Shown: piece by piece, positions 42,158-52,035 of the stretch
How the letters are laid out: each line of letters begins with the position of its first letter
Position numbering within the stretch: the first letter of the stretch is position 1
From: an uncultured Lachnospiraceae bacterium
Lineage (GTDB): Bacteria > Bacillota > Clostridia > Lachnospirales > Lachnospiraceae
NCBI GenBank assembly: GCA_910578825.1
Contig: CAJTSB010000019.1
Span: 1 to 59,776, forward strand
DNA: 59,776 bases
Reading direction: 5' to 3'
Position numbers and translations under genes: made by a program
The notes under the pieces: model-generated
Told to the model about the DNA's origin: nothing
Seen by the model: only the letters and a program-made list of their open reading frames with translations
The model's database searches: none

Positions 42158-43288
42158 TTGAAAAAAGAACCCTGTTTTGTGTTAGAATATAATTTACAAT
42201 GGTTTGCAAAAGACGGTGACGGCGGTGAGAAGACGGAGCCGGCTACCGCCAAGAAACTGGATGATGCCAGAAATGAAGGACAGGTGGCGAAGAGTCAGGA
42301 GCTTAACCATGCGCTTGGTCTGGTTTCCTTATTCGTCATTTTAAAGTTGTTTATTTCATTTATTGGAGAGCGTCTTATGGGCTCTTTCCAGTTGATTTAT
42401 AATAAAATTCCTGACATTATTGATGAGAGTGTCGGAGGAATGTCTGTATATATGGCAAATATGGTGATTAACAATGTGCTGGGAACGATTTTGCTGACGC
42501 TTGCCCCTTTTTTGCTGATTGGTTTTGCCATAGCGGTATTTAGCAATATTATACAGATTAAATGGAAGGTCACGACCAAGCCGATGATGCCAAAGTTCAG
42601 CAAACTTAATCCAATTAGCGGTTTTAAGAGAATTATTTCCAAAGATTCCCTGTTTGAACTGCTGAAATCTATTGTTAAGATTGTTGTTATTATTTATGTG
42701 GCATATACATCGATTAAAGATCATCAGAATGACCTGTTTTTGATTTATGATATACCTCTGTTACAGGTGGTTCTTCTGGTGGGGACAATTGTAATTGACA
42801 CCGGATTGAAAATTGCCATGGTTTATATCTTCATCGGGATTGCGGACGTTGTCTATCAGAGGCATAAGTTCAAAGAAGATATGAAGATGACGAAACAGGA
42901 AGTGAAGGATGAGTTTAAGAATACCGAGGGTAATCCGGAAATTAAGGGACGGCAGCGTTCCAGAATGCGGGAGGCCTCACAGCGTCGTATGATGCAGAGC
43001 CTGCCGAGCGCGGATGTGGTAATTACCAACCCTACGCATTATGCGGTGGCAATTAAATATGATTCCAAACAGAATTCTGCGCCTGTAGTTGTAGCAAAAG
43101 GAGAGAATTTCCTGGCGCAGAGGATTAAGGAAGTTGCCAAAGAGAATCATGTTGAGATTGTTGAGAATAAACCTCTGGCAAGGATGCTTTATGCCAATGT
43201 AGATGTCGGGCAGGAAGTTCCGCCGGAATTGTATCAGGCAGTCGCAGAGGTACTTGCTTTTGTATATAGTCTAAGAGAGAATAGATAA
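42158..43288 (+). CDS. flhB: Flagellar export switch protein FlhB
   Basis: This 376-residue export gatekeeper has an N-terminal region with GEKTEPATAKKLDDARNEGQVAKS, four membrane helices (about residues 40-215), and a cytoplasmic domain with the self-cleaving NPTH motif (VVITNPTHYAVAIKYD). Cleavage before the proline allows the switch to filament export. The TTG at 42158 has AAGGAA 10 nt upstream, and no ATG start fits the family. The leading LEYNLQWFA stretch is common in clostridial FlhB. Confidence 0.94.
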   Translation: MKKEPCFVLEYNLQWFAKDGDGGEKTEPATAKKLDDARNEGQVAKSQELNHALGLVSLFVILKLFISFIGERLMGSFQLIYNKIPDIIDESVGGMSVYMANMVINNVLGTILLTLAPFLLIGFAIAVFSNIIQIKWKVTTKPMMPKFSKLNPISGFKRIISKDSLFELLKSIVKIVVIIYVAYTSIKDHQNDLFLIYDIPLLQVVLLVGTIVIDTGLKIAMVYIFIGIADVVYQRHKFKEDMKMTKQEVKDEFKNTEGNPEIKGRQRSRMREASQRRMMQSLPSADVVITNPTHYAVAIKYDSKQNSAPVVVAKGENFLAQRIKEVAKENHVEIVENKPLARMLYANVDVGQEVPPELYQAVAEVLAFVYSLRENR

Positions 43289-43323
43289 GTGCAAATGAGG
43301 AAGAGACGAAAGGAGAAGAGAGC

Positions 43324-45360
43324 ATGAAGAAAGCAGACGCGGGAGTCGCATTATATTTGATTGCGGCAATCATATTCTTTATTATTCCAATTCCTTCCTT
43401 TTTGTTGGATATTATGCTTGCGATTAATATTTCGCTTGCGCTTGTTATTTTGATGAATGCGTTGTTTGTGCAGGAAGTGTTGGAGATGTCATTTTTCCCG
43501 ACATTGCTGTTGTTTACGACGATTTTCCGTATATCTTTGAACGTTTCTTCGACACGTCTGATACTGAATACCGGAGATCCTGGAAACGTAGTCCGTACGT
43601 TTGGACAGTTCGTAGGTGGAAATGATTTAATTATCGGAGCGATCGTGTTCGTAATTCTGGTTCTGATTCAGTTTATCGTTATCAACAAAGGTTCTGAGCG
43701 TGTATCTGAGGTAACGGCAAGATTTACATTGGATGCTATGCCTGGTAAGCAGATGGCGATTGATGCCGACTTGAATACCGGTATCATCAATGAGAGCCAG
43801 GCGAGACAGCGTCGTGAGAAAATTCAGCAGGAATCCAGCTTTTTTGGAGCCATGGACGGTGCTACGAAGTATGTAAAGGGAGACGCGACCGTTGGTATTG
43901 TTGTTACGTTGGTTAACTTCGTAGGCGGTATTGCCATGGGAGTGATCAATCAGAATATGGAGGTTACAGACGCCTTAAGTCAGTATGGAATTCTTACGAT
44001 TGGTGATGGACTTGTCAGTCAGATACCATCTCTTCTGATTTCTCTGGCAACCGGTATCCTTGTTACGAAGGCGTCAAAAGAGGCCGATTTTGGCGATGTG
44101 CTGGTTCGGCAGTTGTTCGGGATACCAAAGGTACTGTATATTGTAGGCATTGTTATGAGTTTTCTGGGGATTATCACACCTCTGGATTGGAAGTTATTCG
44201 TGCCTCTGGGAATCAGTTTTGTGATTGCGGGCAGAAGCGTGGATAACCAGCTTGAAGTGGAGGCGATTGAGGAGGAAGTGGATTCCGCGGAGGAAGAGGC
44301 CGAGGAAATCCGTCGTCCCGAAAATGTGGTATCCCTGTTGCAGGTAGACCCCATCGAATTAGAATTTGGATATGGTATTATTCCACTTGCAGATGTGAAT
44401 CAGGGCGGTGACCTGTTAGATCGTGTCGTTATGATTCGAAGGCAGATTGCACTGGAACTGGGAACGGTTGTACCGATTATTCGTCTGCGCGATAATATCC
44501 AGTTGAATCCGAACCAGTATATTATAAAGATAAAGGGCATTCAGATTACGGAAGGAGAAATTCTTTTCGACCATTATATGGCGATGAATCCTGGATTTGT
44601 GGAGGAAGAAATTTCAGGTATTCCGACGTTTGAGCCTTCTTTTCATCTTCCGGCGTTGTGGATTACGGAAAATCAGCGTGAACGGGCAGAAAGTCTTGGC
44701 TATACCGTTGTAGACCCGCCGTCCATCATTGCGACGCATTTGACAGAGGTAATCCGCAGCCATATTGATGAATTGTTGTCCAGGCAGGATGTCCAGAGTC
44801 TTATCGACAACATCAGGGAGAACCATCCCACGCTTGTGGACGAACTTGTTCCCAAACTGCTTGGCGTTGGCGAGATCCAGAAAGTATTGCAGAATCTTTT
44901 GCATGAGGGAATTTCAATTCGGGATTTGCTTACAATATTTGAGACACTTGCAGACCATGCGGCGACCAGCCGTGATACGGATGTGCTGACCGAATATGCA
45001 AGACAGAGCCTGAAACGAGCAATTTCCAGCAAATATTTCCCGGCTAACGAGGCGACAAGTGTAATTACTCTCGATCCGGGCGTGGAGCAGGAGATTATGG
45101 CATCTGTGAAACAGACCGAGCAGGGCGCATATCTGACCATAGATCCGGAAAAAACGAAAGCGATTATGGATGCGTTGGAGCAGGAAATCAAGAAATTGGA
45201 AGAATTAGGAAAGAATCCGATTATCATTACATCCCCGATTGTGCGGATGTACTTTAAGAAACTAACGGAGGACTACTTCAGGGATTTGATTGTGGTATCT
45301 TATAATGAAGTAGAATCTAATGTAGAATTACAATCAGTAGGGATGGTGAGCCTTTCATGA
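43324..45360 (+). CDS. flhA: Flagellar export protein FlhA
   Basis: This 678-residue export component has about eight N-terminal membrane helices (residues ~10-310) with the conserved FHIPEP-type region (DADLNTGIINESQARQRREKIQQESSFFGAMDGATKYVKGD). A cytoplasmic substrate/chaperone-docking ring follows from about residue 350. Its end overlaps flhF by 4 nt (ATGA). AAGGAG precedes the ATG. Confidence 0.97.
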   Translation: MKKADAGVALYLIAAIIFFIIPIPSFLLDIMLAINISLALVILMNALFVQEVLEMSFFPTLLLFTTIFRISLNVSSTRLILNTGDPGNVVRTFGQFVGGNDLIIGAIVFVILVLIQFIVINKGSERVSEVTARFTLDAMPGKQMAIDADLNTGIINESQARQRREKIQQESSFFGAMDGATKYVKGDATVGIVVTLVNFVGGIAMGVINQNMEVTDALSQYGILTIGDGLVSQIPSLLISLATGILVTKASKEADFGDVLVRQLFGIPKVLYIVGIVMSFLGIITPLDWKLFVPLGISFVIAGRSVDNQLEVEAIEEEVDSAEEEAEEIRRPENVVSLLQVDPIELEFGYGIIPLADVNQGGDLLDRVVMIRRQIALELGTVVPIIRLRDNIQLNPNQYIIKIKGIQITEGEILFDHYMAMNPGFVEEEISGIPTFEPSFHLPALWITENQRERAESLGYTVVDPPSIIATHLTEVIRSHIDELLSRQDVQSLIDNIRENHPTLVDELVPKLLGVGEIQKVLQNLLHEGISIRDLLTIFETLADHAATSRDTDVLTEYARQSLKRAISSKYFPANEATSVITLDPGVEQEIMASVKQTEQGAYLTIDPEKTKAIMDALEQEIKKLEELGKNPIIITSPIVRMYFKKLTEDYFRDLIVVSYNEVESNVELQSVGMVSLS

Positions 45361-46685
45361 CAATAAAAAAATTTCAGGGAAAAACGGAGGCGGAAGCGAC
45401 TGCCAGAGCGAGGGAGGAGTTTGGGGACGGAACCGTAATTATGAATGTAAAAGAAATTAAGCCGAAAGGGATTTTACGTTCTTTTAAGAGCTCAATCTAT
45501 GAGGTGACAGCGGCGATTGAGGAGACGGAGCCTCCACATGCAGCAAGAACTGTGGCGCCGGCGCCAATGCCAATGCAGACACCAACGCCGCCACCAGTGC
45601 CGGTATCAGCGCCAGGGAATATCAATGTGGCTATTGACGAGCCCATTCCCATTCCCAGGCCAGAGGAAGTCAAGGAGACATTTGCATCGGTAGAGAATGC
45701 GTGGGCATCATCTTTAACGCAGGAAGAGAAGGAGGAGCCTAAAAAAGAGACTGTGATGGAGAATAACAGCAGTAATAATAATCTGGAAGAAAAGTTGGAA
45801 AATCTACAGTCACTTTTGGAGAAAAAACTGGCACAGCCTGTGGAAGAACAAAAAGAAGAGCTGCCGAAAGACGCTCCTATGGATGAGAACCTTAAATTTG
45901 TAAAAATGATTTATGGAATCCTTCTGGAAAACGAGGTGGACGAAAAATATGTTAACCAGATTATGGATGAAGTCGAGAAGGTAATGAAAAAGGGCGCCAG
46001 CGTGGATTATATTCTGTCCAGCATTTACCAGAAGATGATTTTAAAATTTGGGCAGCCGCAGCCGATTCAACTGTCGGAACAAAAGCTGAGAGTTGTATTC
46101 TTTATCGGACCGACCGGAGTCGGGAAGACGACCACAATTGCCAAAATTGCATCCCGGTTCAAGGTGGAGAAGGGTAAGAAAGTGGCATTATTCACCGCAG
46201 ATACCTACCGCATTGCGGCGGCAGAGCAGCTTCGCACCTATGCCAATATTCTGGATACGCCGCTAAAGATCGTATATTCTCCCAAGGAGCTGAATGAGGA
46301 GCTTACAAAGGCGCAGGAGGAAGAGTTTGATCTGGTATTGGTGGACACGGCAGGTTTCTCCCATAAGAATGAAGAGCAGAGGAACGAGACCAGGGAGCTG
46401 ATTGACCAGCTATCGGATGAATTTGAAAAAGAAGTTTATCTTGTATTGAGCGCGACCACGAAGTATCGTGATTTATTGGAAATTGCAGACATGTACAAAG
46501 AGAATTTCCAGTTTAAGATGTTATTTACAAAATTAGATGAAACCAGTTGTTATGGCAATATATTGAACATGAAGCTATACACGGGTGCAGATTTGTCATA
46601 TACTACTTATGGGCAGAATGTGCCTGAGGATATTGAAATTTTCAATACCCAGAATATCGTAAAGCTTCTGCTTGGAGGAAAATAA
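45357..46685 (+). CDS. flhF: Flagellar SRP-like GTPase FlhF
   Basis: This 442-residue SRP-type GTPase places and numbers flagella. The N-terminal B domain (MTIKKFQGKTEAEATARAREEFGDGTVIMN) is followed by a Pro-rich linker (about residues 65-130), an N domain, and a G domain with G1 GPTGVGKTTTIAK (about residue 250), G3 DTAG and G4 TKLDE. Translational overlap with flhA indicates coupling. Confidence 0.96.
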   Translation: MTIKKFQGKTEAEATARAREEFGDGTVIMNVKEIKPKGILRSFKSSIYEVTAAIEETEPPHAARTVAPAPMPMQTPTPPPVPVSAPGNINVAIDEPIPIPRPEEVKETFASVENAWASSLTQEEKEEPKKETVMENNSSNNNLEEKLENLQSLLEKKLAQPVEEQKEELPKDAPMDENLKFVKMIYGILLENEVDEKYVNQIMDEVEKVMKKGASVDYILSSIYQKMILKFGQPQPIQLSEQKLRVVFFIGPTGVGKTTTIAKIASRFKVEKGKKVALFTADTYRIAAAEQLRTYANILDTPLKIVYSPKELNEELTKAQEEEFDLVLVDTAGFSHKNEEQRNETRELIDQLSDEFEKEVYLVLSATTKYRDLLEIADMYKENFQFKMLFTKLDETSCYGNILNMKLYTGADLSYTTYGQNVPEDIEIFNTQNIVKLLLGGK

Positions 46686-46688
46686 CTT

Positions 46689-47564
46689 ATGGACCAGGCA
46701 GAAAAATTAAGAGACATTGTGAAAAAAAATCAGAAAACCGCACCCAAAGCACGGATTTTTACCGTTACCAGCGGTAAAGGCGGGGTTGGGAAATCTAATG
46801 TAGCGGTTAATCTTGCAGTACAGATGAAGAAACGCGGGAAGAAGGTCATTATTTTTGATGCAGATTTTGGCCTTGCGAATGTGGAGATTATGTTTGGGGC
46901 AATTCCGAAATATAATCTTAGCGATTTGATTTACCGCGAAAAATCCATCACGGAGATTATTACGCCGGGACCGATGGATGTTGGATTTATCTCTGGTGGT
47001 TCCGGGATTACGGGAATCAATAATCTTTCCAAGGAACAGTTGAAATTTCTGGTGGCTAATCTGGAAAAGCTGGATGAGCTTGCAGATGTAATTATTATTG
47101 ATACTGGTGCGGGAATTTCCGATAATGTGCTTGAATTTGTAATGGCGAGTCCGGAAATCCTCCTGCTTGTCACTTCCGAGCCAAGTTCTCTGACTGATGC
47201 ATATTCGCTGCTGAAAGCCTTACACCGTAATGAGGAGTTCCGGCAGGCGGAGAGCAAGATAAAAGTAATATCAAATCGCGTTGTTTCGGAGGAAGAAGGC
47301 GTCGGAATATTTGAAAAATTAAATGCGGTAGTCGGACAGTTTTTAAATGGAGATTTGGAGTACCTGGGGATTATTCCCAAGGATCCATTGTTAGAAAAGG
47401 CGGTATGCCAGCAGCAGCCGGTCAGTATTTTATATCCGGATGCGAAATCATCAAAGGCGATGGAATATTTGTCCGGTTATTTACTGGACGGAGTGGCGGC
47501 TCCTGTAGAGGAGAAGAAAGGGATTGTGCAGTTGTTATCTCGTTTTATCTTCCAAAGAAATTAA
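46689..47564 (+). CDS. flhG: MinD-like ATPase FlhG (YlxH)
   Basis: This 291-residue MinD/ParA-type ATPase partners FlhF to set flagellar number and pattern. The deviant Walker A motif is TSGKGGVGKSNVAVNLA (about residues 26-36), switch II is IIDTGAGI, and a C-terminal amphipathic end (IVQLLSRFIFQ) could be the membrane-targeting helix. GGAGG 10 nt before the ATG gives the start. It is 3 nt from flhF. Confidence 0.95.
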   Translation: MDQAEKLRDIVKKNQKTAPKARIFTVTSGKGGVGKSNVAVNLAVQMKKRGKKVIIFDADFGLANVEIMFGAIPKYNLSDLIYREKSITEIITPGPMDVGFISGGSGITGINNLSKEQLKFLVANLEKLDELADVIIIDTGAGISDNVLEFVMASPEILLLVTSEPSSLTDAYSLLKALHRNEEFRQAESKIKVISNRVVSEEEGVGIFEKLNAVVGQFLNGDLEYLGIIPKDPLLEKAVCQQQPVSILYPDAKSSKAMEYLSGYLLDGVAAPVEEKKGIVQLLSRFIFQRN

Positions 47565-47584
47565 GAGCAGAGGTGCAGTGTAAT

Positions 47585-48337
47585 ATGAATACTGGTATTA
47601 TAAAAATCGGGGATAGTGTGGAAATCCGAATCCTACAGCAGATAGAGCAGGGCTGGAAGACTGGTGACCGCCCGGATTCCTATATCAGCAAAATACAGAA
47701 TATTCTGGATGATGGAGATATTGAGATAGATAGGCCCACGAGGGAAGGGAAACCTGTCTCCCTGCCGTCCGGTGTCCGTTTGGAATTTTTATTTTATGCT
47801 GAGGATGATATTTATCGATGTATTGCGCATATTAAGGACCGCTACAGACAGGAGAATCTTTATCTGTTTCGGATTGAACAGAAAACACCGCTGGAAAGAT
47901 TTCAGCGAAGAGAGCATTATCGTTTTGAATGTGCTATAGATATGCAGTATCAGCCAATCAAAGATGATGAGGTTGGCATTACTCCTATAGGGGAACTGAA
48001 AGAACATCACAGGCTTACTTATCCGGAGGATCTGGAAAAAGATGCAGTCGCCGTTGATTTAAGCGGCGGCGGTATGCGCTTTGTGGGATATGAGCAAGGA
48101 CGTCAGGGGGAGTATATGGTGGTATCCTTGCCATTGGAAAATGAAAGCATGAGTTATACGTTGGAGGTTGTTGCGTGTGTTTTGACCTGTCAGCAGATGA
48201 AAAAGAGAATCGGTGAACAGGATAACAGGAAAAAATATGAGTATCGCGTGAAATTTCTGGTGAAAAATCCTGAGGATCGGGAATGGATTATTAAATACAT
48301 TTTCGAGCAGGAACGTATGCGCAGGCAAAAAGGGTGA
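47585..48337 (+). CDS. PilZ-domain c-di-GMP brake protein (YcgR-like)
   Basis: This 250-residue protein has an N-terminal YcgR/PilZN-like domain (about residues 1-100) and a C-terminal PilZ domain with the c-di-GMP motif RxxxR (R109-R113, RREHYR) and DLSGGG (D/NxSxxG). Homologues bind c-di-GMP and slow or halt the motor. I chose the ATG at 47585, just beyond the flhG stop and with a GAGGTG site, over a frame that reaches back into flhG. It lies between flhG and cheB, tying motility to c-di-GMP levels. Confidence 0.88.
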   Translation: MNTGIIKIGDSVEIRILQQIEQGWKTGDRPDSYISKIQNILDDGDIEIDRPTREGKPVSLPSGVRLEFLFYAEDDIYRCIAHIKDRYRQENLYLFRIEQKTPLERFQRREHYRFECAIDMQYQPIKDDEVGITPIGELKEHHRLTYPEDLEKDAVAVDLSGGGMRFVGYEQGRQGEYMVVSLPLENESMSYTLEVVACVLTCQQMKKRIGEQDNRKKYEYRVKFLVKNPEDREWIIKYIFEQERMRRQKG

Positions 48338-48341
48338 TTAT

Positions 48342-49409
48342 ATGAAAAAAAATATTTTGGTTGTTGATGATTCTGCACTCATGAGAAGGGTTATTTGTGA
48401 TATAATTGATTCAGACAGCACATTTCAGGTAAAGGATATATGCAGAGATGGTCTGGAAGCCTATGAGAAGTTAAAGGCGACAACGTATGATGCAGTTGTT
48501 TTGGATATCAATATGCCGCGTATGGATGGTCTGGAGCTGCTACAGAAATTACAGGAGGACGGTATAAAGGCTACGGTCATTGTGGTAAGCACTCTGACGA
48601 CAAAGGGGGCGGATGTGACGATTCGTGCCATGGAGTTAGGTGCAATAGACTTTGTCACAAAACCGTGTAATATTATTGAGGCCAAGAGTGATGAATTCAG
48701 GAAGAGAATCCTCCAGATGTTGAAAGCAGTGATTCGTTCAGATGATGTCAGGGCACAGGTTGCAGAGCCGGTAAAGGATTCTGCTGTAAAACTGCCCAGG
48801 AAACTGGAATGTACCGGTGCATCCGGTAAGAAAGTTCTGGTAGCGCTCGCATGTTCGACAGGGGGACCGAAAGCATTGCAGAGTGTTGTTCCATATTTAC
48901 CCAAAGATTTGAATGCGCCAATGGTTTTAGTTCAGCATATGCCGATTGGATTTACCAGGTCAATGGCAGACCGACTGAATGAACTCAGCGATATTGAGGT
49001 TAAAGAGGCGAAAGAAGGCGATATCCTAAAGAAGGGTTGTGTGTACGTTGCACCGGGTGGAAAGCATATGGAAATCAAGAAACAGACGGATGGAAATCAT
49101 GTAGTCCGGCTGAATGAGGAACCTGCAATCGGTGGATTGCGGCCGTGTGCAAATGTAACGTATGAATCTTTGCGTACAAGCGGTTACGATGAAATTGTCT
49201 GTGTCGTGTTGACTGGAATGGGGTCAGATGGCACAGGTGGAATCCTTTCCCTGAATTCGAAGAAAAAGATTTACGTGATTTCTCAGGATGCTGCAAGTTG
49301 TGTGGTGTACGGAATGCCGAAAGCAATTGCCGAGGCGGGCGTTGTGGATGAAGTAGTTCCATTGACTGAAATTGCACAAACAATAATAAAGAAGGTGGGG
49401 GTACAGTGA
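48342..49409 (+). CDS. cheB: Chemotaxis methylesterase/glutamine deamidase CheB
   Basis: This 355-residue two-domain enzyme has an N-terminal receiver (D9-D10, phosphoacceptor D55) and a C-terminal methylesterase with the catalytic serine in ALACSTGGPKAL, VLVQHMPIGF with the catalytic histidine, and VLTGMGSDGTGG with the aspartate. It removes methyl groups from chemoreceptors. The partner methyltransferase cheR is not in this window. It is separated from the PilZ gene by 4 nt. Confidence 0.96.
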   Translation: MKKNILVVDDSALMRRVICDIIDSDSTFQVKDICRDGLEAYEKLKATTYDAVVLDINMPRMDGLELLQKLQEDGIKATVIVVSTLTTKGADVTIRAMELGAIDFVTKPCNIIEAKSDEFRKRILQMLKAVIRSDDVRAQVAEPVKDSAVKLPRKLECTGASGKKVLVALACSTGGPKALQSVVPYLPKDLNAPMVLVQHMPIGFTRSMADRLNELSDIEVKEAKEGDILKKGCVYVAPGGKHMEIKKQTDGNHVVRLNEEPAIGGLRPCANVTYESLRTSGYDEIVCVVLTGMGSDGTGGILSLNSKKKIYVISQDAASCVVYGMPKAIAEAGVVDEVVPLTEIAQTIIKKVGVQ

Positions 49410-49410
49410 T

Positions 49411-51549
49411 ATGGATGTAAGCCAATATCTCGAGATTTTTATTGACGAAACCAATGGACATCTGCAGATTTTATCAGATTGTATCATGACTCTTGAAAAA
49501 GAACCGGAAAATATGGATGTGATAAATGAAATTTTTCGGGCGGCGCATTCCTTAAAGGGAATGGCTGGAACCATGGGATTTAAGCGCATGCAGCGTTTAA
49601 CGCATGATATGGAGAATGTATTTCAGGAAGTCCGCAGCGGCAACATGGTTGTCACAAGCGGTCTGGTAGATGTCTTATTCCAGTGTCTGGATGCGATAGA
49701 GGCGTATCTGGATAATGTCAAAGAGAGTTCGGACGAAGGTACGGATGATAACGAAGCAATTATACAGGAATTGAATGAAATTCTTGCAGACGGAACCGGA
49801 AATGCTAAGGAAGAACAAAAGAAACCGGAGCCAGTGGAGCAGAAGAGGGAATCCGGAGAGGAGAAGTATCCCAGGAAATATCTGGAAATCGAATTCTCGG
49901 AAAAAGCAAAAGAGGAATTGAAAGAGGCCGAGAAGAAGGGGATGCATATTTACGGAATTACCGTATTTATCCAGGAAGACTGCCTGTTAAAAGCGGCAAG
50001 AGCTTTCCTTGTATTTAAGGCAGTTGAGGATTTTGGAAATATAATTGTCTATAATCCAAGTTCTCAGGATATTGAGGATGAGAAATTTGGGGTTGATTTC
50101 AGTTTCTATATGGTAAGTAATGAAGATATTCATAAGATTTTAGAAGTTTCACAGGCAGTTTCAGAGATTGAGAAGGTTATTGGTGAGAAGACTACGTTTG
50201 GTGAGCTGACGGCGGCCGTAGAAAAGAGAGAAGCGGCAGAAGCAAAGGCTGCAGCGGCAAAGGCGGAAGAGACAAAAGCATCGGAAAAGACGGTAGCGGC
50301 AAAACCACAGGCTGCACCTGCCCAGACGACTCAGGCTGCACCTGCTCAGACTAAGAAATCGACGCCTGGCAAGCCAGTGACAAACCGTACGGTACGTGTG
50401 GATATAGAGAAACTGGATGCATTGATGAATCAGGTGAGCGAGCTGATTATTGCCAAGAACTCCCTGGTTTCCATTGGTTCCAATTCAGACAGCGGTACGG
50501 GTGGAGCGAATTCTCAGGCATTTCATGAACAGATTGAATATTTGGAGCGGATTACAACAGGGCTCCATGAATCTGTTATGAAAGTGCGTATGGTACCGAT
50601 TGAGAGCGTCGTGCAGAAATTCCCGCGAATGATTCGTGACCTGTCCAAAAAACTGGACAAGAAGATGGAACTGCATATGACGGGTGAAGATACCGAGTTG
50701 GATCGAACGGTAGTAGACCAAATCGGAGATCCCTTGCAGCACCTGCTTCGTAATTCGGCTGATCATGGTCTTGAGAATGCCGAAATCCGTAAGAAGAGAG
50801 GCAAACCGGAAACTGGAACGATTCATCTTAATGCTTTTCAGGAAGGAAATAATGTCATCATTGAGGTTAGTGATGATGGTAATGGTATTGACACAGAGAA
50901 TGTTAAGGGCAAGGCAATTGAGCGTGGTCTGATTACACCGGAACAGGCTGCGGCGCTTAGCCAGAAAGAGATTATTGACTTCCTGTTTATGCCGAGTTTT
51001 TCCATGGCAAAGAAGATTTCCGATATTTCCGGACGTGGCGTGGGACTTGACGTAGTAAAATCCAATATCGAGGCGCTTGGCGGTGATGTGGAAGTAAAGA
51101 GTATTCTCGGAGAGGGTTCCAAGTTTATTGTGCGTCTTCCTCTGACGCTGGCAATTATCCAGGCGTTGATGGTGGAAGTGCGTGGTGAGAAATATGCGAT
51201 TTCACTTGGTTCGATTGAGACGATAGAAGAGATTCAGCCGAAGGAAATTAAGTATGTGCAGGCGAAAGAGGTTATCCATATTCGTGGTATGGTGATTCCG
51301 CTGGTACGACTGGATCAGCTTTTGGATTGTGAGCCGGATGACAAAGAGAGAGAGAGCCTTACGGTTATTATTGTGCGTAAGGGCGATAAGTTTGCAGGAC
51401 TGATCGTGGATGAGCTTGACGGACAGCAGGAGATTGTAATTAAATCTCTGGGCAAATATATCAATAACAGCACCAAGATTATCAGTGGCGCGACTGTTCT
51501 GGGTGATGGCGAAGTTGCCTTAATCCTGGATGTGAATACATTATTTTAG
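49411..51549 (+). CDS. cheA: Chemotaxis histidine kinase CheA
   Basis: This 712-residue kinase has P1 with H46 (AAHSLKGMAGTMG), a P2-like region and a flexible Ala/Thr/Pro/Lys-rich linker (about residues 275-325). P3 (dimerisation, about 330-390) follows, then P4 with the ATP-binding boxes (DQIGDPLQHLLRNSADHG, EVSDDGNGID, GRGVGLDVV) and P5 (CheW-like, C terminus). It phosphorylates CheY and CheB. It begins 1 nt after cheB. Confidence 0.97.
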   Translation: MDVSQYLEIFIDETNGHLQILSDCIMTLEKEPENMDVINEIFRAAHSLKGMAGTMGFKRMQRLTHDMENVFQEVRSGNMVVTSGLVDVLFQCLDAIEAYLDNVKESSDEGTDDNEAIIQELNEILADGTGNAKEEQKKPEPVEQKRESGEEKYPRKYLEIEFSEKAKEELKEAEKKGMHIYGITVFIQEDCLLKAARAFLVFKAVEDFGNIIVYNPSSQDIEDEKFGVDFSFYMVSNEDIHKILEVSQAVSEIEKVIGEKTTFGELTAAVEKREAAEAKAAAAKAEETKASEKTVAAKPQAAPAQTTQAAPAQTKKSTPGKPVTNRTVRVDIEKLDALMNQVSELIIAKNSLVSIGSNSDSGTGGANSQAFHEQIEYLERITTGLHESVMKVRMVPIESVVQKFPRMIRDLSKKLDKKMELHMTGEDTELDRTVVDQIGDPLQHLLRNSADHGLENAEIRKKRGKPETGTIHLNAFQEGNNVIIEVSDDGNGIDTENVKGKAIERGLITPEQAAALSQKEIIDFLFMPSFSMAKKISDISGRGVGLDVVKSNIEALGGDVEVKSILGEGSKFIVRLPLTLAIIQALMVEVRGEKYAISLGSIETIEEIQPKEIKYVQAKEVIHIRGMVIPLVRLDQLLDCEPDDKERESLTVIIVRKGDKFAGLIVDELDGQQEIVIKSLGKYINNSTKIISGATVLGDGEVALILDVNTLF

Positions 51550-51560
51550 GGGGTGTTGAT

Positions 51561-52025
51561 ATGGCGAACAATGTGTCTATTGCGGACGAAGGAAAAAAGC
51601 AGTTTATCGTTGTAAAAATCGGCGGTGAACAATACGGAATTGATATCAGTTACGTAGATAATATTGTGCGTATGCAGAGCATTACCAGGGTTCCTAAGGT
51701 GCAGCCTTATTTTAAAGGAATCATTAATCTGCGCGGCGAGATTGTTCCGGTTATGAGCATCCGGACGAAAATGGATCTGGAGCCGGATGAAATTACAGAC
51801 GTTACCAGAATCATCATCCTCAAACTGGAGGAACACGGAGTTCTTGGAATTCTCGTGGACGAGGTGAAGGAAGTAGTAACGCTTGGTCCGGATGAGATTG
51901 ATAAAGTATCTTATGATGCAAAGAGTAATAAGAATAATTTCATCAATGGAGTGGGAAAGAACGGAGAGGAATTGATTTCTCTGTTTGATACGAACAGCAT
52001 TATTGATGAGACAGAGGCTGTATAA
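51561..52025 (+). CDS. cheW: Chemotaxis coupling protein CheW
   Basis: This 154-residue adaptor links chemoreceptors to CheA. Its SH3-like fold is recognisable (QFIVVKIGGEQYGIDISYVDNIVRMQSITRVPKVQPYFKGIINLRGEIVPVMSIR, LGILVDEVKEVVTL). It starts 11 nt after cheA with a GGGGGTG site. A hairpin follows it. Confidence 0.95.
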   Translation: MANNVSIADEGKKQFIVVKIGGEQYGIDISYVDNIVRMQSITRVPKVQPYFKGIINLRGEIVPVMSIRTKMDLEPDEITDVTRIIILKLEEHGVLGILVDEVKEVVTLGPDEIDKVSYDAKSNKNNFINGVGKNGEELISLFDTNSIIDETEAV

Positions 52026-52035
52026 GCAGATGAAT

